DNA of 22,622 nt. Source: Legionellaceae bacterium UBA2794. GTDB lineage: Bacteria > Pseudomonadota > Gammaproteobacteria > Legionellales > Legionellaceae. The position numbers were made by a program, and so were the translations under genes. Position 1 is the first letter of the stretch, and every line of letters begins with the position of its first letter. The stretch covers positions 5,271 to 27,892 of the forward strand of contig DEHS01000085.1 of assembly GCA_002352055.1 (NCBI GenBank), read 5' to 3'. The notes under the pieces were generated by a model. It was given only the letters and a program-made list of their open reading frames with translations, made no database searches and was not told the DNA's origin. This document shows, in pieces, positions 17,780 through 22,622 of this stretch.

Positions 17780-18202
17780 TCAATCCACCTTCGGTAGCTC
17801 ATCAAATCGTTTCAAATCTGTAACTTTATCTTCCCAAGATGAGCGACTGGCATAATAAATATGAGCTGTTGGCTCTAGAAATGTATCATCATCTACAGTT
17901 CCTACTGGTAAAACCACATTAGAGTCATCCTCCAGTCTAGGAAGTGGGCTACCACAGGTATTACAGAATGCACGTTGCTTCCTTGTCCCTTCCAACTTGA
18001 AATAGGTAATATTCTCCTGGCCTTTTTCCCATAATAATTGAGCATTATTAAAAAAAGCATTGGCGCCATGAATTGTACCAGTCTCTTTTCTACATCGGCT
18101 GCAATGACATAAATACATCGCTTTTGGCTTTTCACCCATAATGATATAGCGGCAGGAACCGCATAAACACTCACCTCTTTTTTTAAATTTTTGATCTCCC
18201 AT
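17780..18202 (-). CDS. GFA-family zinc-binding protein
   Basis: The protein is 140 residues long from ATG 18202, chosen because GAGGTGAA lies directly before it; an upstream in-frame start at 18247 would add 15 atypical residues. Cysteine clusters C-C-GSCRY near the start, CHCSRCRK around residue 34 and CNTCGSPL around residue 81 are the Zn-binding pattern of the GFA/CENP-V fold. The family is named for glutathione-dependent formaldehyde-activating enzyme, but most members have no proven reaction, so function beyond zinc binding is open. It lies 16 bases downstream of the antitoxin gene in the same direction and may share its transcript. A hairpin with six Ts follows. Confidence 0.88.
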   Translation of the reverse strand: MGDQKFKKRGECLCGSCRYIIMGEKPKAMYLCHCSRCRKETGTIHGANAFFNNAQLLWEKGQENITYFKLEGTRKQRAFCNTCGSPLPRLEDDSNVVLPVGTVDDDTFLEPTAHIYYASRSSWEDKVTDLKRFDELPKVD

Positions 18203-18218
18203 TTTCACCTCTTGGGAA

Positions 18219-18575
18219 TTATAAAAAAGTCCTGTAATCAACTTCAAATTTTTCAGCGATCCGTTTTGCCAGTTCTTTACCTATGGCACGCCTGCCATTC
18301 TCCATTGCAGATAAATTAGTTTGAGAGAGCTTTAAAATTTTTGCTAATTCAATTTGGCTTAAACCTTCTCTATGACGTAAACCTTTTAATAAAAGACCAG
18401 GCTCCTCATGTTCATTAATAAGGTTACTAAAAACTTCATCAATAGATAAATGAGTTTTGTTTTCCTCTTTAATCCTATATTTTTCAATAACCCCTACTGG
18501 TAACGCATAATGTGCTCCATGCCAAGTAATCATAGCAATATTTTCAGTATGGGGCTTTTTCATGTGTTCCGACAT
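18219..18575 (-). CDS. XRE-type antitoxin of a RelE/ParE toxin-antitoxin pair
   Basis: The protein is 118 residues long from ATG 18575, which has GAGGTG six bases upstream; an in-frame start at 18587 is less likely. The N-terminal half (ITWHGAHYALPVGVIEKYRI) is the toxin-binding part typical of antitoxins in this family. The C-terminal half is a Cro/C1 helix-turn-helix, LSQIELAKILKLSQTNLSAM followed by ENGRRAIGKELA. The protein neutralises its toxin and normally represses the shared promoter. The gene overlaps the toxin's end by 32 bases, in the toxin-first order of HigBA-like operons. It is intact although the toxin carries a nonsense codon, so it may now act only as a DNA-binding repressor or protect against related toxins. 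Confidence 0.88.
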   Translation of the reverse strand: MSEHMKKPHTENIAMITWHGAHYALPVGVIEKYRIKEENKTHLSIDEVFSNLINEHEEPGLLLKGLRHREGLSQIELAKILKLSQTNLSAMENGRRAIGKELAKRIAEKFEVDYRTFL

Positions 18576-18834
18576 AATACACCTCAATAAGTTTTATTTG
18601 TTTATCGACAACCTCCCAGCAGCATACATAGGTAGGCTTTCCTTTCATTAAATGACAGTGGCGTTTATCTCCTATCATTCCCTTTAATTTCCCATAGTTT
18701 TTCCAACCACCATTGGTGCTTAGGCCATTTCGTTCTATATCGCGAAGCAAAAGAAATAAAGTAGCTTTAGCAGATTTTGGAAGCTTCTCTACTTACTTAG
18801 CAGCTTTGTTTGTTATTTTTATTGTCCAGTTCAT
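18544..18834 (-). pseudogene. RelE/ParE-type toxin with a nonsense codon at position 14
   Basis: ATG 18834 starts MNWTIKITNKAAK, followed by TAA (18793-18795). The same frame then continues unbroken with VEKLPKSAKATLFLLLRDIE, then NYGKLKG, CHLMKGKPTYVCCWEVVDK, IKLIEVYYVGTHEKAPY and TGA. This is the complete length (96 codons) and ending of a RelE/ParE-superfamily toxin, usually an mRNA-cleaving translation inhibitor. Family members have Gln, encoded by CAA, at the stop position, so a single C-to-T change would explain it. A remnant of 68 residues could start at an internal codon near 18750 but would lack the first helix. The gene is probably inactive unless the stop is suppressed or a sequencing error. 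Confidence 0.8.
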
Positions 18835-18840
18835 AGCCAA

Positions 18841-18869
18841 AGAATATATCAATAATTGATATATGTCAA
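18841..18869 (-). promoter_or_regulatory. Promoter with built-in palindromic operator for the first TA operon
   Basis: On the minus strand TTGACA (18869-18864) and TATTCT (18846-18841) are spaced by exactly 17 bases. Most of the spacer is a perfect palindrome, ATATATCAAT-A-ATTGATATAT at 18844-18864, the likely binding site of the XRE antitoxin. The toxin ATG lies only 7 bases after the -10 box and has no ribosome binding site, so the message may be leaderless. Confidence 0.65.
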
Positions 18870-19012
18870 TTTCAGATTACTTTGAAGTTATAATCTAGTA
18901 AATATGTTGGGGGTTAATTACATATCTAGGGTAAAAGCGAACTATCTTCTTTTTGATAAATATATGATCATATCATCTTATATTGAAGCTAAATTTTACC
19001 TGAAAATCAAAC

Positions 19013-19246
19013 TTAGATGGAAAATATATGAATAGATAACCTTGCCAGATTGATATAATCGTTTGGAGATACGTGGTGCGCCTGGTCGGGAACGCTCTTC
19101 ATCAAAATGCGTTTTATTATGATTGCTAAATCGCTATCTTGGTTCCTTTCAGGAAGGTACGAAATTCCCAGAGCAAGCCTATAACCCTTACCAATCTGCT
19201 CTGTAACCAATGATTAACGAGTGTTTATGGTGATTCTAAAATTCAT
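19013..19246 (-). pseudogene. Unrecognised gene remnant with one nonsense codon
   Basis: ATG 19246 opens MNFRITINTR, then a TAA, and the same frame runs on through LVTEQIGKGYRLALGISYLP, then ERNQDSDLAIIIKRILMKSV to a stop at 19013. The composition is protein-like and the frame carries only one stop over 78 codons, but no ribosome binding site or known domain was found. A 65-codon piece from TTG 19210 is the open part. It may be the remains of a small protein, or chance. Confidence 0.3.
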
Positions 19247-19333
19247 GATTAACCAACTATATTGCAATATTCAACGTTATAAACGTTGTGAACGGAAATC
19301 CACTTAGGTCGATTATCCAAGTGTATAAAAATG

Positions 19334-19573
19334 TTAATTGGCACTCAACTTTAGCCGAAAGATCTCACCTTTCAATTCAATCGTATCTCCTGAAACCATC
19401 TTTTTTCTTTTCTTTTTTTCTATTACGCCGTTTACCAATACTGTGCCCACAGCTATCATTTCCTTAGCTTCTGCTCCACTCGAGGCGATACCTTCAAATT
19501 TAAGAATTTTAAAGAGTTCAACATGATCTTTATTAATGAAAACATCTTTCATATTATTTAATACTCCAGTCAT
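19334..19573 (-). CDS. S4-domain RNA-binding protein (YbcJ-like)
   Basis: This small protein of 79 residues is a single S4 fold. ELFKILKFEGIASSGAEAKE makes the helix pair, and MIAVGTVLVNGVIEKKKRKK makes the RNA-binding hairpin, followed by GDTIELKG. Free-standing S4 proteins of this type bind structured RNA, probably rRNA or tRNA, in the cytoplasm. The ATG at 19573 overlaps the VF530 stop by one base (TAATG), so translation is likely coupled. An internal ATG at 19552 (MKDVFINKDHVELFK) would fit the usual family start and is a serious alternative. The protein is intact and of standard size. Confidence 0.88.
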   Translation of the reverse strand: MTGVLNNMKDVFINKDHVELFKILKFEGIASSGAEAKEMIAVGTVLVNGVIEKKKRKKMVSGDTIELKGEIFRLKLSAN

Positions 19574-19809
19574 TATGAGTTTTCACAACCTTTACCTTTT
19601 AAGAAAGCAAGATAAAGTGTTTCAATTTCAGTCCTTGCCCATGGTGTTTTGCGCAAGAATTTAAGGCTTGATTTGATGCTGGGGTTGGAAGAAAAACAGT
19701 TAATCTTGACTCTTTGCGCCAAGCCTTTCCAGCCATAACAAGTCAACAAACTATTTAAGATAACCTCGAGGGTAATACCGTGTAATGGATCATTATAAGT
19801 TCTGTCCAT
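19573..19809 (-). CDS. VF530-family protein
   Basis: The protein has 78 residues. The stretch DPLHGITLEVILNSLLTCYGW, the middle NCFSSNPSIKSSLKFLRKTPWAR and the end ETLYL are near-textbook VF530 (DUF2132). This is a small helical family structurally related to SMC hinge or DNA-binding folds and thought to bind DNA; its role is unproven. The ATG at 19809 has AAGG 8 bases upstream. It is the first gene of a two-gene unit with the S4 protein, joined by TAATG. Both are usually chromosomal housekeeping-like genes, so this pair may mark a more stable island in the window. Confidence 0.9.
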   Translation of the reverse strand: MDRTYNDPLHGITLEVILNSLLTCYGWKGLAQRVKINCFSSNPSIKSSLKFLRKTPWARTEIETLYLAFLKGKGCENS

Positions 19810-19925
19810 CAGCTATACCTTTTTTTGTTGTACATTAGGGTTTAGTCTAGGCCTCGCTAAACTACTTGAAATACTATTAATCAGACTTAACAGGTCGTTC
19901 GAGTCAATAACAACTCAACCCCCAT

Positions 19926-20219
19926 CTAAGATAAAATATATTGAATTCCATGATCATGAGCTAAACGCAGTAGTTTAAGATTGGCTCCTTTGGGGTGCAC
20001 CTCCCCTCTTTCCCACTTTTGATAGGTAGATGGAGTAACATTCAATATTTTAGCCATTACAGCTTGGCTAACTTTTTCTTTAATTCGCATTTTCTTTATT
20101 TCTTGTGCCTCAAGTTCTTTAACTTCACTTAAGTTAAGCATTTCTATTTCTTTAATAGTAATTGCATCTAATCGAAGATCTCTGGCAGTTTGTAACATAG
20201 CATCAATAATTTTACTCAT
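19926..20219 (-). CDS. HTH antitoxin of the second TA operon
   Basis: The protein is 97 residues long from ATG 20219, preceded by GGGGGTTGAAA; a TTG at 20225 is the outer limit. The N-terminal half is helical and charged. The C-terminal half is a Cro/C1-type helix-turn-helix, KVSQAVMAKILNVTPSTYQK, followed by WERGEVHPKGANLKLL. The WE-G---P-G segment is typical of HigA-like antitoxins and related DUF-type regulators paired with RelE toxins. It starts 12 bases after the toxin's stop. The expected role is neutralising the toxin and repressing the promoter at 20612-20640. Confidence 0.88.
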   Translation of the reverse strand: MSKIIDAMLQTARDLRLDAITIKEIEMLNLSEVKELEAQEIKKMRIKEKVSQAVMAKILNVTPSTYQKWERGEVHPKGANLKLLRLAHDHGIQYILS

Positions 20220-20231
20220 TTTCAACCCCCA

Positions 20232-20585
20232 CTAATGCACCACCTCTTCTATCAACTTATCAATTTCTAAATCAGAATAAGCTAACAAAAATTTAGCAAC
20301 AATTTTAAAAACTTTTTCTTCATTAGAAGAAATATTACTTTTGGCATTCTTCTTAAAACCAAAAACAAAAAAACAATGTTTACCTTTTTTGAAAGCAACG
20401 ATAGTTCTGGTACTACCATTTTTTCCACTTCCTTTGTTGGTAACACGCTTTTTAATTACACCACCACCATAATTAGCTTTATAAATTTCAATAGCAATTT
20501 CTTTAGCAGCGATGTTAAGAGATTCATCTTTAGCTCGATTTTTTATAGCCCATTTGTCGAAATGTTTAATTTTTATTATTTTCAT
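20232..20585 (-). CDS. RelE/HigB-like toxin of the second TA operon
   Basis: The protein is 117 residues long from ATG 20585, with AAGG nine bases upstream. The core reads YKANYGGGVIKKRV, then STRTIVAFKKGKHCFFVFGF, then KNAKSNIS. This is the pattern of the RelE-like family formerly called DUF1044, where G-GVIKKR-----GK-G--R-I-A---G is diagnostic. Members are ribosome-dependent or free mRNA interferases; which applies is not visible. The N-terminal half holds the helices that pack on the antitoxin. No stop or frameshift is seen, so this operon looks functional, unlike the one at 18219-18834. Confidence 0.88.
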   Translation of the reverse strand: MKIIKIKHFDKWAIKNRAKDESLNIAAKEIAIEIYKANYGGGVIKKRVTNKGSGKNGSTRTIVAFKKGKHCFFVFGFKKNAKSNISSNEEKVFKIVAKFLLAYSDLEIDKLIEEVVH

Positions 20586-20602
20586 CAAAAACGCCTTCTA
20601 CA

Positions 20603-20640
20603 GCAATTTTTACTATAGCAAAATTTACTATACTTTACAA
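20603..20640 (-). promoter_or_regulatory. Promoter with tandem 15-bp repeats for the second TA operon
   Basis: On the minus strand TTGTAA (20640-20635) and TATAGT (20617-20612) are 17 bases apart, about 27 bases before the toxin ATG. Two adjacent 15-base copies, TATAGTAAATTTTGC (20632-20618) and TATAGTAAAAATTGC (20617-20603), differ at two positions. They cover the spacer and -10 box, as expected for an autoregulatory operator. Confidence 0.6.
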
Positions 20641-20669
20641 ATATATAATAAAATAAATGGGGCGGCCGG

Positions 20670-20996
20670 TTGAAAAACATGAAGGAGCTTTACACAAGAA
20701 AAATGGCTAGTTCCTTTGTAGAGCGTGCAATAGGACCAGCTTCTTTTTTTTATGCTTATCTCTCATATGCAATAAAGAAGAGGCACGTCCGTTTATCACA
20801 AGAGGCAGCGGGTTACTGGAAACTTAGGAATATGGGGCATTCAAATAAGGGGCTATTTTCAAATGCTATTCTTGATTTTTTGAGATTCATTCCCAAAAAT
20901 TTCGTAATACTCTTTGATACTTTGAGTATTTCTAAGCCAAACGCTCTTAAAAAACCCCAATATTCAGCCATCTCCATGTTGACTAGCAATGCTTAG
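20670..20996 (+). CDS. ORF of uncertain status, unrecognised
   Basis: This 108-codon ORF starts from TTG 20670, or 105 codons from ATG 20679. It encodes a basic protein with an aromatic stretch (GPASFFYAYLSYAIKKRH) and no known domain. No good ribosome binding site is present. Its last 33 bases overlap the end of the Rab-like pseudogene on the other strand. That strand also has a long open frame here (EMAEYWGFLRAFGLEILKV), which could be further decayed coding sequence, so the plus-strand ORF may be only a shadow. Confidence 0.22.
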   Translation: MKNMKELYTRKMASSFVERAIGPASFFYAYLSYAIKKRHVRLSQEAAGYWKLRNMGHSNKGLFSNAILDFLRFIPKNFVILFDTLSISKPNALKKPQYSAISMLTSNA

Positions 20997-21643
20997 GGCT
21001 TGCGTATGATGCGATGGTAATTCATTTGGCTTCGAACGCACTTCTTCTAAAAGAGCTGCAAATCTTTGAACTTATGTTCTCTTCTAGGTAACCGGTCCAT
21101 CTGTTGCTCGATATAGTTGATTAGGGATTTTTGCTCTTACTCAGCTCTTCTTTTGGTGCAGGCAACTCAAATTTCGCCATTAAATCGCAGACAAGCTGAT
21201 CTGATAAAAATTCTAATTTCATATTATCTCTCGTGCTTACCATGAAACCACGAATATCGTGTTCTTTAGCAACGCATTGAAAGCATCATCACTCACTTCG
21301 CGTAAATGCTTTAAATCTTGTTGATTGCCGACTGATACGATTAAAGGCGATTTATAAAACTGCTTTGCTTTATTAACCATCTCATGGGCAACCATTAGAC
21401 TTTCTTTGCGACTAAGGTCTAGGACTACGATAATACCTGTGCAAAATAGGTAAGCATCATTATACAAATGTCCGGAGCTTTCCCGGGAATATCCCACAAT
21501 CGCAGCCTTATTACTTTATCTTTTACAAATTGAATACGCGTACTATTGTAGTCACAAATCTATACTGAGTTACCCACCGCGTGGGAAAAATTAAGTAATG
21601 ACGTTTTATCATTTATTAATGTAGCTCCTCATACTAATACTTC
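20964..21643 (-). pseudogene. Rab/Ras-like small GTPase gene, multiply broken
   Basis: Joined minus-strand frames give a Rab-type GTPase. The P-loop region is EVLV-stop-GATLINDKTSLL, followed by a second stop. Then come IQFVKDKVIRLRLWDIPGK (switch II, WD-PG) and, after a frameshift, IIVVLDLSRKES and KAKQFYKSPLIVSVGNQQDL (G4, usually NKxD), ending in REVSDDAF. After another frameshift comes HDIRGFMVSTRDNMK (G5, usually ETSAKDN). A C-terminal extension of about 75 residues (LINYIEQQMDRLPRR, then RFAALLEEVRS) is in two further frames. In the P-loop the GK pair before Thr is DK. Two stops, at least four frameshifts and altered G1 and G4 motifs show it is dead. Rab-like genes in bacteria are essentially limited to Legionella-type intracellular species and come from eukaryotic hosts. 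Only the 86-codon middle (21237-21497) is still open. Confidence 0.75.
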
Positions 21644-21677
21644 GCAAGGAATAAAGGTATCCAATGCACTAATCAAT

Positions 21678-22310
21678 ATGCAAAATATTCCTTCTAAATT
21701 AGGAAGTATTTTTAACAGCACATTTGGATATATAGGAAACACTTTTATTATCTTATTTTTTGGAATCTCTTTAGCATATCAACCAAAGATTTACGTAGAT
21801 GGGCTTGTAAATTTATTTCCCAAGCATATGCAAAAAATAGTAAAACAAATTTTGAATGACACCACACTGACATTACATTACTGGTTAGCTGGCAAAGCTC
21901 TGTCCATGCTCATCATTGGCTTACTGACATGGGTCGGGCTCTGGTTCATGGAAATGCCTCTTGCGTTTACACTTGCACTTTTTGCCGCTCTTCTTTCATT
22001 TATTCCTAATATTGGTCCTATTATTTCAGCTATTCCTGCTATATTATTAGCTCTAATTAAGAGTCCTATATTTGCGGTGTACATTATTTTCTTATATTTA
22101 GCTATCCAAACCGTTGAGAGCTATTTTCTTACACCCATAATTCAAAAAAAATCAATATCAATGCCTCCAGCTTTAATTGTTTTTATGCAACTGTTGATGT
22201 TCTTGTTAGCAGGCCTCTTGGGTTTAGCATTAGCCACTCCGCTTCTTGCCTTTACAAGTGTCATCGTTAAACGAATCTATTTGAATGACATGTCATCTGC
22301 TAAAAAATAA
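21678..22310 (+). CDS. AI-2E/PerM-family membrane protein, N-terminally short
   Basis: The protein has 210 residues with about six hydrophobic spans. The conserved blocks FIPNIGPIISAIPAILLALI and ESYFLTPIIQKK, followed by PPALIVFMQLL and LLGLALATPL, identify the C-terminal two thirds of the AI-2E (UPF0118) family. The family comprises inner-membrane exporters or antiporters, of which AI-2 export is proven for few. Full-length members have about 340-370 residues, so the first two membrane spans and the start of the soluble part are missing. The frame is open upstream to at least 21600, but that part overlaps the Rab remnant on the other strand, and no ribosome binding site precedes ATG 21678. 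It is probably a 5'-truncated gene at a recombination junction near 21650. Confidence 0.75.
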   Translation: MQNIPSKLGSIFNSTFGYIGNTFIILFFGISLAYQPKIYVDGLVNLFPKHMQKIVKQILNDTTLTLHYWLAGKALSMLIIGLLTWVGLWFMEMPLAFTLALFAALLSFIPNIGPIISAIPAILLALIKSPIFAVYIIFLYLAIQTVESYFLTPIIQKKSISMPPALIVFMQLLMFLLAGLLGLALATPLLAFTSVIVKRIYLNDMSSAKK

Positions 22311-22622
22311 CAACAATCGATCCTTAATGGCAATTTGGTTATTCAGTTAAATGTGGAACCGGCTTGTCAATAGTGCGAGCCATATCACCGCATAAGCTTA
22401 GATTTTTTTATTAACTTAGCCTAAAAAGAAAAATATAGATGATGCTTTTATTCCAATCTTACACTCTGGACACGCCGAAAGATTCTCTTGAAATATATTC
22501 CAAAATTAAACCTGGATGATGCACTCCTCCTGCACCAAGATGACATAAACATAGGACTATATCAGTTCCACAGAAATTGGCTTTTAGTAACGCAGCTTAC
22601 TTTGTGCTGGACAAAAAACGGA
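22311..22622. other. Right-hand end without a supported gene
   Basis: No complete gene is visible. On the minus strand, 22466-22600 is open with a protein-like reading (CGTDIVLCLCHLGAGGVHHP then GLILEYISRE), which may be the end of a decayed gene entering from the right edge, but it begins right after a stop codon and I do not recognise it. Confidence 0.3.

Noticed and set aside
17902..18174. 90-codon minus-strand ORF inside the GFA gene
   Set aside because: It is a shifted frame of the same strand; the GFA frame has clear zinc motifs.
1..22622. CRISPR array, rRNA or tRNA genes
   Set aside because: No regularly spaced repeats and no cloverleaf or rRNA sequence was seen by eye; a tRNAscan or Infernal run would settle it.

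Overview
The window reads as an accessory, partly decaying stretch of an AT-rich gammaproteobacterial chromosome (or large plasmid), most likely Legionella or a close relative. This is inferred from the gene mix: a giant protein with a SecA-type motor, a eukaryote-like Rab GTPase remnant, a GH17 beta-1,3-glucanase, VF530 and S4 small proteins, a candidate Dot/Icm substrate with an acidic/serine C-terminus, and many transposon scraps. No database search was possible.

Positions 1-10194 are one continuous reading frame that enters from the left edge. It is interrupted once, by an in-frame TAA at 1168-1170. It encodes a protein of at least about 3,390 residues with a SecA-like DEAD/helicase motor buried in long helical flanks. 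A small ORF and a perfect hairpin follow.

Positions 10400-13080 are a junkyard of mobile-element pieces around one intact gene. On the minus strand lie a broken GIY-YIG nuclease, the start of a Tn3-family transposase, the catalytic end of a tyrosine recombinase, an intact unknown protein (11436-12620) and the tail of an IS3-type transposase. A Tn3-family transposase tail lies on the plus strand, with a possible terminal inverted repeat.

Positions 13433-16511 (plus strand) carry a secreted GH17 glucanase, a frameshifted second copy of the 11436-12620 gene, and a short-chain dehydrogenase. The two relatives of the unknown family flank the glucanase in opposite orientation.

Positions 16512-17779 have no intact gene, but hold a hairpin and the ghost of a small secreted cysteine-containing protein.

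Positions 17780-20640 are mostly minus strand: a GFA-family zinc protein, a toxin-antitoxin (TA) operon whose toxin has a nonsense codon while its promoter/operator and antitoxin look intact, a VF530-S4 gene pair, and a second, intact-looking RelE/HTH TA operon with a tandem-repeat operator.

Positions 20640-22622 hold the multiply broken Rab-like GTPase and an N-terminally short AI-2E-family membrane protein. The working genes do not form one pathway. The region looks like a store of host-interaction and stability genes undergoing pseudogenisation through insertions, nonsense changes and frameshifts.
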